64,000 bases of DNA from Brevundimonas basaltis (GTDB lineage Bacteria; Pseudomonadota; Alphaproteobacteria; Caulobacterales; Caulobacteraceae), in NCBI RefSeq assembly GCF_014202075.1, contig NZ_JACHFZ010000007.1, forward strand, positions 1 through 64,000. The letters are read 5' to 3'. The notes beneath the pieces are model-generated. The model was not told the DNA's origin, ran no database searches, and was given only the letters and a program-made list of their open reading frames with translations. The position numbers and the translations under genes were made by a program. Shown here in pieces: positions 7,832 to 17,435 of this stretch (its first letter is position 1; the number at the start of each line of letters is the position of its first letter).

Positions 7832-8416
7832 TCAGTACGCCCGCCGTCCGTCGATGTTTCCCGGCGGCGCATAGCGGCAGGCCAGGACGGAGCGTTCGCC
7901 GCGTGTCTCGATTGCGCAGCCGACGTGGGTGGTGCCCCTCCAGACCAGCTGGCTGTAGTGGCCGACGTCGCTCCACTTGCCGGTGCGGCTGACGTTCGGG
8001 AACACGTCGTGGCGATAGTCCGCCTTTTCCGCGATCCACTCGCCGACCATCTCCTCGGGCGTCCAGACGCGGCCGCCCCAGCCGGTCCACAGGTTCTCGC
8101 CGTGACCGTGCCTCGTCGGGTCGTGGGCGAAGGTGTTGCTGCCGATGAGCTCGCGCGCCCAGACTCTCGCCTCGGCTTCCAGATTGTCCGCCCATCGCAG
8201 CGGCGGGACGCCGACCCGGGTCCGCTCGGCGTTGTGGGCCGCCAGCAGGCGTCTCTCGACGTCGGTCGACGGCGGCGCCTCGCGCGGTGCCTCCACCGGA
8301 ACCACCGGCCGGGCCTGGGGCGGGCGCCGGTCCACCAGCAGCGGCGTCGGCGCGCAGCCGACCACCCCCGCCGTCAGGGCGAGGGCGGCCAGCCGTGCGA
8401 GAAAGACACGCCTCAG
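7832..8416 (-). CDS. CAP (SCP/PR1) domain lipoprotein, probable CTG start
   Basis: The mature part carries a CAP domain (HNAERTRVGVPPLRWADNL, then HGENLW, YRHD, GHYSQLVW and GCA), a secreted cysteine-rich/allergen V5 type domain of unclear bacterial function. The first conventional start in frame is GTG at 8365, which would begin at Val-Val-Gly-Cys. Upstream, the frame continues with an excellent lipoprotein signal: RRVFLARLAALALTAGVVGC. Its natural beginning is CTG at 8416, which overlaps the hemerythrin stop as CTGA, with GAAGG 9 bp upstream. I therefore infer a CTG start and a lipobox VVGC; 7832-8365 is the conservative call. It is likely an outer-membrane lipoprotein. Confidence 0.75.
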   Translation of the reverse strand: MRRVFLARLAALALTAGVVGCAPTPLLVDRRPPQARPVVPVEAPREAPPSTDVERRLLAAHNAERTRVGVPPLRWADNLEAEARVWARELIGSNTFAHDPTRHGHGENLWTGWGGRVWTPEEMVGEWIAEKADYRHDVFPNVSRTGKWSDVGHYSQLVWRGTTHVGCAIETRGERSVLACRYAPPGNIDGRRAY

Positions 8417-8967
8417 CGCGGAGCGCCTTCGTTGAGCGGCTCGTCGGTCATGGCGCTCTCGACGTCGTCGCCTGCCATGGTCCGCGTCTCGGCGGGCTTG
8501 CCGGCCTGGAACTCCTCCATGGCCGTGCGTTTGCGGGCTCGCATGTCCTCGGCCAGCTTGTCCATGTCGAGACCGGCCGAGCGGGCCTTGCTGAATATGC
8601 CCTCCGAGCGCTTCTCTTCCTCTTCGACGTGGTGCTCGATCATCTCCGACAGCACCTTGACCTTGGCGTCGTAGAAATCCTCTTCCGGCCCGCCCGCCTC
8701 GATCTCATTGATCAGCTGTTTGGCGCTGTCGTGCTCGACATAGGCTTCGTTCAGCAGGTCTTCTTCGATCTGGCCGCGGCAGGCCGGATAGAAAATTTCC
8801 TCCTCGATGACCGTATGCACCTTCAGCTCAAGACAGGCCTGTTCGGCCAGCTCCTGCTTCTTCGCCTTCGAGGTCGCCTTCTCGAACTGCTCGAAGATCT
8901 CCTCCACCTTGCGGTGGTCGGCCTTCAGCATCGCGATCGCGTCCATCTCTTCGTAGGTCTGGGCCAT
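8413..8967 (-). CDS. Hemerythrin HHE-domain protein
   Basis: A 184-residue cytoplasmic protein with an N-terminal hemerythrin cation-binding domain. His and Glu ligands are spaced along helices in ADHRKVEEIFEQ, VHTVIEEEIFYPA, EHDSAKQL and IEHHVEEEE. Such proteins bind a di-iron centre and are linked to oxygen, nitric oxide or iron handling. The acidic tail after about residue 130 is low in complexity. An AGAGAGGAA ribosome site precedes the ATG. It is the first gene of a two-gene unit with the CAP lipoprotein, whose probable start overlaps this stop. Confidence 0.88.
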   Translation of the reverse strand: MAQTYEEMDAIAMLKADHRKVEEIFEQFEKATSKAKKQELAEQACLELKVHTVIEEEIFYPACRGQIEEDLLNEAYVEHDSAKQLINEIEAGGPEEDFYDAKVKVLSEMIEHHVEEEEKRSEGIFSKARSAGLDMDKLAEDMRARKRTAMEEFQAGKPAETRTMAGDDVESAMTDEPLNEGAPR

Positions 8968-9333
8968 CTCTGTTCCTCTCTGGTGTGGGCAGGCTATGGC
9001 GGCTTAAGTCGCGGAAGGCGCACGTGTTCCCGTGGCTTGCCAAGGTGAGAGTCGTTCTCGCGAATTGACGCCTTCATGCGTCCGGAGCCCGACGTACAGG
9101 GCCGCTGCCCGCCCGACGGCGTGGACGCTGAGCCGCCCACGAGGTGGCGATCCCGCTGGTTTTCCCTAAATACAGGGGGGACGGGAGCCGCCCGCTCCGA
9201 AGTATCCACGAATTTTCGGAAGGCCCGGACACTTCGGCCGCTTCCGGGAAAAAACTTGACGTTGACGTAAACGTAGGTTTTCTGACGACCGAGTTTCGAA
9301 TCCGCACCCTCCTTCAGCAGCGAGAGATCCTCC
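8968..9333. other. Intergenic region between hemerythrin and fadA
   Basis: A 366-bp divergent promoter region with no convincing gene. It is G+C-poorer than the flanks near 9160-9290. It contains the tandem MerR-type palindromes at 9256-9277 upstream of fadA. On the minus strand a GGAAC near 9027-9031 resembles the -35 of EcfG-type sigma factors, but no matching -10 is seen. Confidence 0.5.
9256..9277 (+). promoter_or_regulatory. Tandem overlapping MerR-type operators upstream of fadA
   Basis: TTGACGTTGACGTAAA (9256-9271) is a 7-2-7 palindrome with half-sites TTGACGT and ACGTAAA. A second copy, TTGACGTAAACGTAGG, begins 6 bp later (9262-9277). The first copy equals the site before merR (53481-53496) in all but the two central bases. 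TTGACG could also serve as a -35 element. The fadA start is 57 bp downstream. LiuR-type MerR regulators of acyl-CoA catabolism are known to use sites of this form; the assignment here is inference. Confidence 0.7.
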
Positions 9334-10539
9334 ATGGCCGACGCCTATATCTACGATGCGGTTCGCACCCCGCGCGGCAAGGGCAAGAAGGACGGGAGCC
9401 TGCACGAGATCACCGCGCTCAGCCTCGCCACCCAGGTGCTGGATGCCTTGAAGGACCGCAACGACCTCGACACCTCGAAGGTCGACGACGTCATCCTCGG
9501 CTGCGTCTCGCCGGTGGGCGAGCAGGGCGCCGACATCGCCCGCACCGCCGTGCTGAACTCGGGCTGGGCCCAGACCGTCGCCGGCGTCCAGATCAACCGC
9601 TTCTGCGCCTCCGGGCTCGAGGCCGTGAACATGGCCGCGGCCAAGGTCAAAGCCGGCGAGGCCGACTTCGCCGTCGGCGGCGGCGTCGAGGCCATGAGCC
9701 GGGTGCCGATGGGCTCCGACGGCGGGGCTTGGCCGGTCGATCCGTCCTCGGCCTTCCCGACCTATTTCGTGCCCCAGGGCGTCTCGGCCGACATGATCGC
9801 CTCCAAGTGGGGCTTCTCCCGCGACGACGTCGACGCCTACGCGGTCGAGAGCCACAAGCGCTCGGCCCGCTCCTGGGAAGAGGGCCGGTTCAAGGGCTCG
9901 GTCATCCCGGTTCTGAACCAGCTCGGCCTCGTCCAGCTCGACCGCGACGAGACCATCCGCCCCAACACCGACATGCAGACCCTCGGCGCCCTCAACCCGT
10001 CCTTCGCCATGATGGGCGAGATGGCCTTCGACAGCGTCATCAACCAGCGCTACCCCGAGGTCGAGCGGGTCAACCACGTTCACACCCCCGGCAATTCCTC
10101 GGGCATCGTCGACGGCTCGGCCGGCGTCCTGATCGGCACGCTGGAAGCCGGCAAGGCCATGGGCCTGAAGCCCCGGGCGAAAATCCGCGGCGCCGCCTCG
10201 ATCGGCTCCGAGCCCTCGATCATGCTGACCGGTCCGGAGTTCGTGACCAACAAACTGCTCGGCAAGCTGGGCATGAAGTCGACCGACATCGACCTCTACG
10301 AGCTCAACGAGGCCTTCGCCGCCGTCGTGCTGCGCTTCATGCAGGCGCTCGACATCTCGCACGACAGGATCAACGTCTGCGGCGGCGCCATCGCCATGGG
10401 CCATCCGCTCGGGGCCACCGGCGCCATGATCACCGGCGTGGTGCTGGACGAGCTGGAGCGCTCGGACAAGGAAACCGCCCTGATCACCCTGTGCATCGGC
10501 GGCGGCATGGGCACCGCCACCGTCATCGAACGCGTTTGA
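9334..10539 (+). CDS. fadA: 3-ketoacyl-CoA thiolase (FadA type)
   Basis: A 401-residue thiolase with the nucleophile Cys91 (NRFCASG), NEAF loop, His357 in GHPLGATG and Cys387 in CIGGGMG. It performs the last step of beta-oxidation, releasing acetyl-CoA. The fadB-type multifunctional gene starts 17 bp downstream, so the two form an operon and probably a complex. The start is placed at the ATG preceding [12 protein letters not shown]. Two overlapping MerR-type palindromes upstream suggest repression lifted by an acyl-CoA signal, inferred from the regulator family. Confidence 0.93.
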   Translation: MADAYIYDAVRTPRGKGKKDGSLHEITALSLATQVLDALKDRNDLDTSKVDDVILGCVSPVGEQGADIARTAVLNSGWAQTVAGVQINRFCASGLEAVNMAAAKVKAGEADFAVGGGVEAMSRVPMGSDGGAWPVDPSSAFPTYFVPQGVSADMIASKWGFSRDDVDAYAVESHKRSARSWEEGRFKGSVIPVLNQLGLVQLDRDETIRPNTDMQTLGALNPSFAMMGEMAFDSVINQRYPEVERVNHVHTPGNSSGIVDGSAGVLIGTLEAGKAMGLKPRAKIRGAASIGSEPSIMLTGPEFVTNKLLGKLGMKSTDIDLYELNEAFAAVVLRFMQALDISHDRINVCGGAIAMGHPLGATGAMITGVVLDELERSDKETALITLCIGGGMGTATVIERV

Positions 10540-10556
10540 TCCGGGAGCTGAACATC

Positions 10557-12731
10557 ATGGAAAACTTCAAGATCGACGTCGACGCTGACGGCATCGCCCT
10601 GATCACCTTCGACGTCCCGGGACGGTCGATGAACACCCTGACCTCGGGCGTCATGGCCGAGATTCCGGAGTGGGTCGAACGGGTGAAGACAGACGACGCC
10701 ATCAAGGGCGCGGTGCTGACCTCGGGCAAGGCCTCGGGCTTCTGCGCCGGCGCCGATCTCGGCGACATGGCCTCGGGCATGCTCGGCGGCGCCGACCTGC
10801 AGGCCGCCTTCGACGCCGGCTGGCGGCTGAACGGCGCCCTGCGCGCGCTGGAGACCTGCGGCAAGCCGGTCGCCGCGGCCATCAACGGCCTCGCTCTCGG
10901 CGGCGGCCTCGAGCTGACGCTGGCCTGTCATTATCGCGTCGTCGGCGACAGCCCGAAGATCCAGCTCGGTCTGCCCGAGATCAAGGTCGGCCTCTTCCCC
11001 GGCGGCGGCGGCACCCAGCGGCTGTCACGTCTGGTCGGCGTGCAGGCCGCCATGATGGCCATGAGCGAGGGCAAGTCCTTCCGCCCCAATGACGCCAAGG
11101 GCGCCGGCATCGTCCATGAGGTCGTGCCGGTCGGCGGCGAGGTCGAGGCGGCGAAGGCGTGGATCAAGAGCGGCGGCAAGGCCGTCCAGCCGTGGGACGA
11201 CAAGTCGTTCAAACTGCCCGGCGGCGGTCCCTACCACCCGGCCGGCATCCAGAATTTCCTTGTCGGCAACGCCATGCTGCGCAAGCAGTCCTACGGCAAC
11301 TATCCGGCCGTGCTGAACCTGATGAAGGCCGTCTACGAGGGCGTGCAGGTGCCCATGGACGCGGCCCTGCGCATCGAGACCCGCTACTTCATCAAGACCC
11401 TGATGACGCCGCAGGCCCAAGGGATGATCCGCTCGCTGTTCCTGTCCAAGCAGGAACTCGACAAGGGCGCGGTGCGTCCGGCCGGCGTGCTGAAGTCGGA
11501 CCCGAAAAAGGTCACCGTCATTGGCGCGGGCATGATGGGGGCAGGCATCGCCTATGTGCAGGCCATGGCCGGGATCGAGACCATCCTGATCGACCAGACC
11601 CAAGAAGCCGCCGACAAGGGCAAGGCCCACGTCGAGGAGCTGCTGAAGAAACGCCTGTCGCGCGGTCAGCTGACGCAGGACAAGTTCGACGCCCTGCTTG
11701 GCTCGGTCACCGCCACCACCGACTACAACCTGATCAAGGGCTCGGACCTGGTGATCGAGGCGGTGTTCGAGAACCGCGAGATCAAGGCCGACGTGACCAA
11801 ACGCGCCGAGGCCCAGCTGGAAGCCGGCGCTGTGTTCGGCTCCAACACCTCGACCCTGCCGATCACCGGTCTGGCCGAGGCCTCGGTCCGACCCGAGGAC
11901 TTCATCGGCATCCACTTCTTCTCGCCGGTCGACAAGATGATGCTGGTTGAGGTGATTTTGGGCGAGAAGACCGGCGACTTCGCGATCGCGAAGTCGCTCG
12001 ACTACATCATGAAGATCAAGAAGACCCCGATCGTCGTCAACGACGGCCGCGGCTTCTACACCTCGCGCTGCTTCGGCACCTATGTCGCCGAGGGTCTGGC
12101 CATGCTGGAGGAGGGCTACGCCCCCGCCATGATCGACAACATCGGCCGCATGACCGGCATGCCGCGCGGCCCGCTGGAGATGCACGACGACGTCGCGCTG
12201 GACCTGTCGGTCAAGATCGCCAAACAGACCAAGGACGACCTCGGCGACGCCTATGAGCCGCTGCCGGGCTGGAAGATCGTCCAGACCATGGTCGAGGACC
12301 TCGGCCGCTACGGGCGCAAGAACGGCAAGGGCTTCTACGACTACGACAGCAAGCCGAAAAAGCTGTGGTCCGGCCTGTCCGACCTCGCCCCGGTCAAGAT
12401 CAACGACTCGACCCCCGAAGTGGTCGAGGACCAGAAGCGCCGCCTGCTTTACCGCCAGGCCGTCGAGGTGGCCCGCTGCTGGGAAGAGGGCGTCATCGAC
12501 GACCCGCGCGAGGCCGACGTCGGCGCCATCCTGGCCTGGGGCTTCGCGCCCTGGACCGGCGGCCCGATCACGATGATCGACCAGACCGGGCTCAAGGAAT
12601 TCGTCGCCCAGGCCGACCAGTACGCGGCGAAATACGGCGACCGCTTCTCGCCGCCGCAACTGCTCCGCGACATGGCCGCCAAGGGCGAGACCTTCTACGG
12701 AAACTTCGAAGGCAAGAAGGCGGCGGCCTAG
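10557..12731 (+). CDS. fadB: Enoyl-CoA hydratase / 3-hydroxyacyl-CoA dehydrogenase (FadB/FadJ type)
   Basis: A 724-residue multifunctional enzyme. Residues 1 to about 200 form a crotonase domain ([12 protein letters not shown] oxyanion motif, [16 protein letters not shown]). From about 320, [19 protein letters not shown] is the NAD-binding GxGxxG of 3-hydroxyacyl-CoA dehydrogenase, with two C-terminal dehydrogenase domains. It hydrates enoyl-CoA and oxidises (3S)-hydroxyacyl-CoA. The ATG at 10557 follows GGGAG at 10543-10547, 17 bp after the fadA stop. The same frame is open through fadA but that part is not coding. Its stop shares CTAG with the convergent DUF488 gene. Confidence 0.94.
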   Translation: MENFKIDVDADGIALITFDVPGRSMNTLTSGVMAEIPEWVERVKTDDAIKGAVLTSGKASGFCAGADLGDMASGMLGGADLQAAFDAGWRLNGALRALETCGKPVAAAINGLALGGGLELTLACHYRVVGDSPKIQLGLPEIKVGLFPGGGGTQRLSRLVGVQAAMMAMSEGKSFRPNDAKGAGIVHEVVPVGGEVEAAKAWIKSGGKAVQPWDDKSFKLPGGGPYHPAGIQNFLVGNAMLRKQSYGNYPAVLNLMKAVYEGVQVPMDAALRIETRYFIKTLMTPQAQGMIRSLFLSKQELDKGAVRPAGVLKSDPKKVTVIGAGMMGAGIAYVQAMAGIETILIDQTQEAADKGKAHVEELLKKRLSRGQLTQDKFDALLGSVTATTDYNLIKGSDLVIEAVFENREIKADVTKRAEAQLEAGAVFGSNTSTLPITGLAEASVRPEDFIGIHFFSPVDKMMLVEVILGEKTGDFAIAKSLDYIMKIKKTPIVVNDGRGFYTSRCFGTYVAEGLAMLEEGYAPAMIDNIGRMTGMPRGPLEMHDDVALDLSVKIAKQTKDDLGDAYEPLPGWKIVQTMVEDLGRYGRKNGKGFYDYDSKPKKLWSGLSDLAPVKINDSTPEVVEDQKRRLLYRQAVEVARCWEEGVIDDPREADVGAILAWGFAPWTGGPITMIDQTGLKEFVAQADQYAAKYGDRFSPPQLLRDMAAKGETFYGNFEGKKAAA

Positions 12732-13159
12732 AGGTTCACCACCTCGAAGCCGTCCTCCGCCTGCAGCCGCTCGGCCAGCGCCGAGCGGTGGCAGCCGGCG
12801 TGGTCCGCCTCGAAACACAGCAGGGCGGTCGGCCGGTCCCGGGCGATCTCCCGCAGCCGTTCGAAGGCCAGCTGCGACGGCGGCTCCTGCATGTGTTCGG
12901 CGAAAATCGCGCGCATCTCGCCGATCCGGCCCTTCCGCGCCGCGTCCCGCCCGGCCTTGGGGGTGCCGAGGTCACGCAGGTGGACGTATTCGATCCCGGC
13001 GTCGGCGAGGCTGGAGCCCAGCACCGTCTTCGAGAACCCGGCCCGCCGCGACGCCGCCACCGCCCGGACGTCGGCCAGCACCGCCACGCCCGCCGCCTTC
13101 AGCCGGTCGATCACCGCCGCCTGCGGTTCGCCCTCATACCCGATGGTGAACAGCTTCAT
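12728..13159 (-). CDS. DUF488 family protein
   Basis: A 143-residue protein of the DUF488 family: N-terminal TIGYEG, the DVRAVAASRRAGFSK segment, GIEYVHLRDLGTP, and a C-terminal LLCFEADHAGCHRSALAERL, which holds the conserved Cys/His cluster. The biochemical function of the family is unknown. The ATG overlaps the stop of the preceding secreted-protein gene by 4 bp (ATGA, 13156-13159), so the two are probably translationally coupled. It ends against fadB with shared stop bases. Confidence 0.85.
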   Translation of the reverse strand: MKLFTIGYEGEPQAAVIDRLKAAGVAVLADVRAVAASRRAGFSKTVLGSSLADAGIEYVHLRDLGTPKAGRDAARKGRIGEMRAIFAEHMQEPPSQLAFERLREIARDRPTALLCFEADHAGCHRSALAERLQAEDGFEVVNL

Positions 13160-13482
13160 CCCGGCTCCATCCCCGGCACGGCGCCTGCCGCCAGGGCGGT
13201 GTCGACGCACTCGGACCGGCCCGCCTCGAACCGGTCGGGGTCGGTCGTCTCCAGCGACCTTAGCTCGTCCATCAGACCGGCGATGATGTCGTCATCGTCC
13301 TCCGGAGACCCCGCGTCGATCGCCCGGTCGATCCACCAGTCGCGAACGAACCAGCTCGGTCCGGGCACGCGCCCGGACTCGCGCGCCGACTCCGCGATGA
13401 ACAGCTCCATGTGCGCCCGGCAGGTCTGCGCCTGCTCAAGCGTGGGGTTCGTGGCGGCGAGAAGGAGCAGGGCGGCGAGCAT
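13156..13482 (-). CDS. Small exported protein of unknown function
   Basis: About 108 residues starting MLAALLLLAATNPTLEQAQ, a short signal-peptide-like N-terminus, then a hydrophilic region with two Cys residues (TCRAHMEL and SECVDTAL) that could form a disulfide. I do not recognise a family. ATG 13482 was chosen because it puts the hydrophobic segment at the N-terminus; the frame is open up to 13545. It is coupled by ATGA to the DUF488 gene. It reads as a genuine Caulobacterales-type hypothetical gene, given the coding bias and tight packing. Confidence 0.6.
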   Translation of the reverse strand: MLAALLLLAATNPTLEQAQTCRAHMELFIAESARESGRVPGPSWFVRDWWIDRAIDAGSPEDDDDIIAGLMDELRSLETTDPDRFEAGRSECVDTALAAGAVPGMEPG

Positions 13483-13568
13483 CGACGGGTCTCCGGCTTT
13501 ATCGTCAAACTTGACGCAGGCCCCGCGATAAGGCGAGTCCACCATCCGTCAGTCTCAGGAACCGTCAT

Positions 13569-15224
13569 ATGCGCCGCAGCCTTCTTCTCGTCCTGCTCCT
13601 CGCCGGAGCGGCTACTACCGCGCACGCGCAGGACCTGCTGATCCGGGGCGGAAAAATATACACGGGCGCGGACTCGGCTCCCACGGCCGAGGTGGTGCAG
13701 GTCCGTGACGGGCGCATCGCCTATGTCGGGACCGCCGCAGGCGCGCCGCCCGCAGAAGGCCTCCGGGTGGTCGACCTCAAGGGCGCGGCCCTGTTCCCCG
13801 GCTTCACCGACGGTCACGCCCATCTCGACGGAATCGGCTGGCGCGAATTGACGCTGAACCTTGAGGGCTCGGCCTCGGTCGCCGATGCCATGGCCCGGCT
13901 GTCCGCCTGGGCCGAAGACCACACCGAGGGTCCGATCGTCGGTCGCGGCTGGATCGAGACGCACTGGCCAGAAGGCCGCTTCCTGACACGGCAGGACCTC
14001 GACGCCGCCGCGCCGGGTCGGGTGGTTCTGCTGGGCCGGGCCGACGGGCACGCGGTGGTGGCGTCCACGCCCGCCCTCGCCGCCGCCGGGATCACCGCCC
14101 TAACCGTCGCGCCCCCGGGCGGCGAAATTCTCAAGGACGACGCCGGCCAGCCGACCGGCATGCTGGTCGACGCCGCCGAACAACTGGTCGGCGGCCTGAT
14201 GCCCCAGGCTGACCCCGAAGCGCTGCGCGAGGCCTATCGCGCCGGCTTCCGGGTCGAGGCGGAATACGGCTGGACCGGGCTGCATTTCATGAGCGCCCCG
14301 TGGGCCGACGTGCCGCTGATGGAAGCGATGGCCGAGGCGGGCGAGGCGCCGATACGGGTCTACAACAGCGTAACGCCCGACGGCGCGGCGGCGCTGATCG
14401 CCGGCGGCCCGCGCAGCGTCGCCGACGGCCGGATCATCACCCGGGCGATCAAATACTACGCCGACGGCGCCTTGGGCTCGCGCGGCGCCGCCCTGTTCGA
14501 ACCCTACGCCGACCGGCCTGACACGACCGGTCTGATGCAGATCACCGAGCAGGAGATCGTGCCCCTCTATCAGGCGGCGCTGAAGGGCGGCATCCAGGTC
14601 GCCACCCACGCCATCGGCGACCGCGGCAACGCCTCGGTGGCCGAGTGGTACCAGCAGGCCCTCGCCGGCGTCGGGCCCGAGGATCGTCCCAACGGCGCCG
14701 ACGTGCGCTGGCGCATCGAGCATGCCCAGATCGTCCGCCCTTCGGACTACCACTGGTTCCAGCACCTTCCGATCATCGCCTCGATGCAGCCCAGCCACGC
14801 CATCGGCGACCTGCATTTCGCGCCGGCCCGGCTCGGCGACGATCGGCTCGACGGCGCCTACGCCTGGCACAGCCTCGCCGACCTCGGCGTCGTCGTGGTC
14901 GGCGGTTCGGACGCCCCCGTCGAGCGGGGAGCGCCGCTGATCGAATTCTACGCCGCCGTCGCCCGTCGCGACCTGCAGGGCTTCCAGGGACCCGACTGGC
15001 GGCCGCACGAGGCGGTCGACCGCCAGACGGCCCTGAAGATGTTCACCCTCTGGCCGGCCTACGCCAGCTTCCGCGAGGACGAGCTGGGCACCATCGAGGT
15101 CGGCAAGCGCGCAGACTTCACCGCCTTCGACGTCGACCTGATGACCGCGCCCGAAGCCGACATCCCCAAGGGGCGGGCGGTGCTGACCGTGGTCGACGGC
15201 GTGGTGGTCCACCACGCCGACTGA
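13569..15224 (+). CDS. Secreted amidohydrolase family 3 (YtcJ-like) protein
   Basis: A 551-residue metal-dependent hydrolase with a signal peptide (RRSLLLVLLLAGAATTAHAQ). The first metal motif FTDGHAHLDG (HxH) is at about residue 80, HAIGDRG in mid-barrel, a carboxylated-Lys candidate before it, and the final GGSDAPVE near 450, followed by KMFTLWPAYASF. YtcJ-type enzymes hydrolyse amide or exocyclic C-N bonds; the substrate is unknown. It is probably periplasmic. It converges on a TonB-dependent receptor gene, 6 bp between stops, and the pair may handle a shared substrate. Confidence 0.88.
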   Translation: MRRSLLLVLLLAGAATTAHAQDLLIRGGKIYTGADSAPTAEVVQVRDGRIAYVGTAAGAPPAEGLRVVDLKGAALFPGFTDGHAHLDGIGWRELTLNLEGSASVADAMARLSAWAEDHTEGPIVGRGWIETHWPEGRFLTRQDLDAAAPGRVVLLGRADGHAVVASTPALAAAGITALTVAPPGGEILKDDAGQPTGMLVDAAEQLVGGLMPQADPEALREAYRAGFRVEAEYGWTGLHFMSAPWADVPLMEAMAEAGEAPIRVYNSVTPDGAAALIAGGPRSVADGRIITRAIKYYADGALGSRGAALFEPYADRPDTTGLMQITEQEIVPLYQAALKGGIQVATHAIGDRGNASVAEWYQQALAGVGPEDRPNGADVRWRIEHAQIVRPSDYHWFQHLPIIASMQPSHAIGDLHFAPARLGDDRLDGAYAWHSLADLGVVVVGGSDAPVERGAPLIEFYAAVARRDLQGFQGPDWRPHEAVDRQTALKMFTLWPAYASFREDELGTIEVGKRADFTAFDVDLMTAPEADIPKGRAVLTVVDGVVVHHAD

Positions 15225-15230
15225 GCCGGA

Positions 15231-17267
15231 TCAGAAGGTTTTGCGCACCCGGACCTGGAAGAAGGTCCGGGGATCGATGTAGCGGTTCTCCACAAAGGCG
15301 ATCGGACGGGCCGGTGTGCGGTCGGCATAGACCGTGCGCTGGACGTTGAAATCGTTCCAGATATTGATCTGGGCCCGGATCGACAGGGTTTCAGTCGGCT
15401 TGTACTCGGTCCAGGCCTCGAAATAGTCGTGGCCGCGCCAGCCCGAGGTCTGGTCCGGGTCGAAGCCCTTCTGGCCGAGGATGGGGATGTAGGCGGCGCC
15501 GTACTGCAGCTTCCAGCGGGTGATGTCGTGCTCCCACGAGAACACCGCCTGGCTGGGCCGCACGTGAGAGATCGGCCGGATCTCACCCGTGGTCGGGTCG
15601 GTGACCTCAGTGTGGTTCCAGGTGTTGCGGAAGCGGAACATGCCGCCGGCCACGCCGAGCTTGTCGGTGGGAACGGCGATGGTCAGAGCGAGCTGATCCA
15701 GGGTGCCGTCGCCGATGTTGCCGACCGCGGACAGCCCCATGTTCAAGGGGATCACGTCCAGGGCGTCGGTGATTTCGTCATGACGGAGACCGACGCTGAC
15801 AATGCCGTCGCCCCAGAAGCGGCGTTCGTAGATCACTTCGCTGATCCAGCGCTGCTCCGGTTCCAGATCGACGTTGCCGCCGAACACGTTGCCGTCCTGC
15901 AATTCGGCCGAGGCGGCGAAGTCTCCGAAGTCGAGCTGACCGACTTCGCGCTCGAAGCGCACGCGGACCTGGTTATTCTCCATCGGCGTCCAGGTCGCGA
16001 GGAAACGGGGCTTTGCGAAGAAGAAGCTCTTTTCCTGATCGGCGTCGCCTGACTGGCTGATGGTCGAGCTTTCCAGCCGCAGGCCGCCCTCGAGCGTCAG
16101 TTCGGGCCTGATCCGCCACGTGGCTTTTCCAAAGGCCTCGCCCCGCGTCTCCTCGACCTTGACCGACGCTGACGGCAGCGGAACCGGCACCCCGCCGATG
16201 GTGAAGGCCTGGTCCACCTCGAGCATATTGTAGGCCATCTCCGCCCCGGTCTCGAAGGTCAGGGCCGGCGATCGCTCGAACCGGACCAGGCCGCGCAGGA
16301 TGCTCTCGGAGGACTCACCTTCGCTGGCGAACCGCTGTTCGGGATTGTCGACTCCGCCCAGGCGGCTGCGTGAGGTCGATCCGCGCTCGAAGCTGTTCCA
16401 CTGGTGGATCAGCCGCGTCTCCATCTTCAGTCGCTCGCTCAGCGGGCGGGTGTAGACGGCGCCGAACTCGCCGCCGTCGCCCTCGGTGTCGAACAGGCTC
16501 TCGCGGCGAACATCGGCGCCGGTCTGGGCGTGGATGTTGTGGAAGTCATTGACCCCATAGCGGGCGGTCAGATCGATCTTGCCGCCGAAAAGCGGATTGG
16601 AGAAATTGCCGCGAACCGATCGGCCGCCGCCCCAGGAGTCGTTGAAATAGGCCTCGTCGCGGGTGACCACGCCATTGGCGTCCGTGCGGACCACCCGACC
16701 CTCGCCGTTGGAGTCATTGATCGAAACGCCGTCGCTGAGCGTCACGCCCCAGGTGCGCTCACCCTCGCGGGCGGTGAACTGGTAGGACCCGGCGAAGGAG
16801 TCACGCCCCCCGTCGAAGAAGAAGCCGCTGGTGGTGAGGATCGATTGCCGGCTGTTCTCCGTCTTCAGGATCACGTTCACGACCACCGAATAGCCCTGCA
16901 TGTCGATGCCGGGCGCGCCGCCGCGGATCAGTTCGATGCGCTCGACCTGGCTGGCGAGGGTCCGCGACAGGACGCTTGAACCGGTGTCGTTCTTGGAGGC
17001 CGGGCGGGCGCTGTTGATCAGGATGTTGCCGACCGAGCCCTCGAAGCCGCGGCTGCCGGTGCCGTCGACGATCGAGAAGCCGGGCACGCGGGCGACCATG
17101 TCCAGCGCCGTGTTCGGCCGCTGGTCGGCGAAGAAATCAGGGGTGAAGACCAGCACCCCGGGCTGGGCTGACTCCGCCGCCGGAGCAGCCGGCGCGGGGT
17201 CCTGGGCCGCCGCCAAGCCTCCGCTGAGCAGGAGGGCGGTGGTGGCCAGAAGGATGGTCTTCGTCAT
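15231..17267 (-). CDS. TonB-dependent receptor
   Basis: A 678-residue outer-membrane receptor. A signal peptide (about 1-21, ending LAAAQ) is followed by an Ala/Pro linker, a plug domain (RPNTALDMVARVPGFSIVDG, ILINSARPASKND, ERIELIRGGAPG) and a 22-strand-type barrel ending in FFQVRVRKTF with a terminal Phe, as outer-membrane barrels do. It should import a ligand using TonB energy. Nothing nearby names the ligand; the convergent amidohydrolase is the only candidate partner. No FecI/FecR-type genes adjoin it. Confidence 0.9.
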   Translation of the reverse strand: MTKTILLATTALLLSGGLAAAQDPAPAAPAAESAQPGVLVFTPDFFADQRPNTALDMVARVPGFSIVDGTGSRGFEGSVGNILINSARPASKNDTGSSVLSRTLASQVERIELIRGGAPGIDMQGYSVVVNVILKTENSRQSILTTSGFFFDGGRDSFAGSYQFTAREGERTWGVTLSDGVSINDSNGEGRVVRTDANGVVTRDEAYFNDSWGGGRSVRGNFSNPLFGGKIDLTARYGVNDFHNIHAQTGADVRRESLFDTEGDGGEFGAVYTRPLSERLKMETRLIHQWNSFERGSTSRSRLGGVDNPEQRFASEGESSESILRGLVRFERSPALTFETGAEMAYNMLEVDQAFTIGGVPVPLPSASVKVEETRGEAFGKATWRIRPELTLEGGLRLESSTISQSGDADQEKSFFFAKPRFLATWTPMENNQVRVRFEREVGQLDFGDFAASAELQDGNVFGGNVDLEPEQRWISEVIYERRFWGDGIVSVGLRHDEITDALDVIPLNMGLSAVGNIGDGTLDQLALTIAVPTDKLGVAGGMFRFRNTWNHTEVTDPTTGEIRPISHVRPSQAVFSWEHDITRWKLQYGAAYIPILGQKGFDPDQTSGWRGHDYFEAWTEYKPTETLSIRAQINIWNDFNVQRTVYADRTPARPIAFVENRYIDPRTFFQVRVRKTF

Positions 17268-17354
17268 TGCAGGATTCCCCTTGTCGTGTGACGAAGGTGT
17301 GGCGTCCTGTCGCGGCCGGCTCCAGTTACAAGACGGACAGGTGGATTAAATCTC

Positions 17355-17376
17355 TGACAGCATTACAGGGCTGTCA
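17355..17376. promoter_or_regulatory. Inverted repeat TGACAGC-N8-GCTGTCA
   Basis: Perfect 7-bp arms spaced by 8 bp in the 168-bp gap between the TonB receptor start and the TraB/GumN gene. The surrounding sequence is A+T-rich for this genome (17340-17435). It is a candidate operator for either divergent gene. Confidence 0.35.
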
Positions 17377-17435
17377 TGGTTGTGGTCTTTATTGGGCGAG
17401 TATTTAGTGCTCAATATTTGTACAGGCAGGTAATC

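Noticed and set aside
9027..9031. GGAAC as an EcfG-type general stress promoter for the hemerythrin gene
   Set aside because: At the expected 16-17 bp distance there is CTTA or ACTT instead of CGTT, so the match is too weak to call.
9144..10556. Open frame upstream of fadB running through fadA
   Set aside because: It is the wrong frame of fadA, rich in Arg/Gly/His, with no homology; fadB starts at 10557 after a ribosome site.
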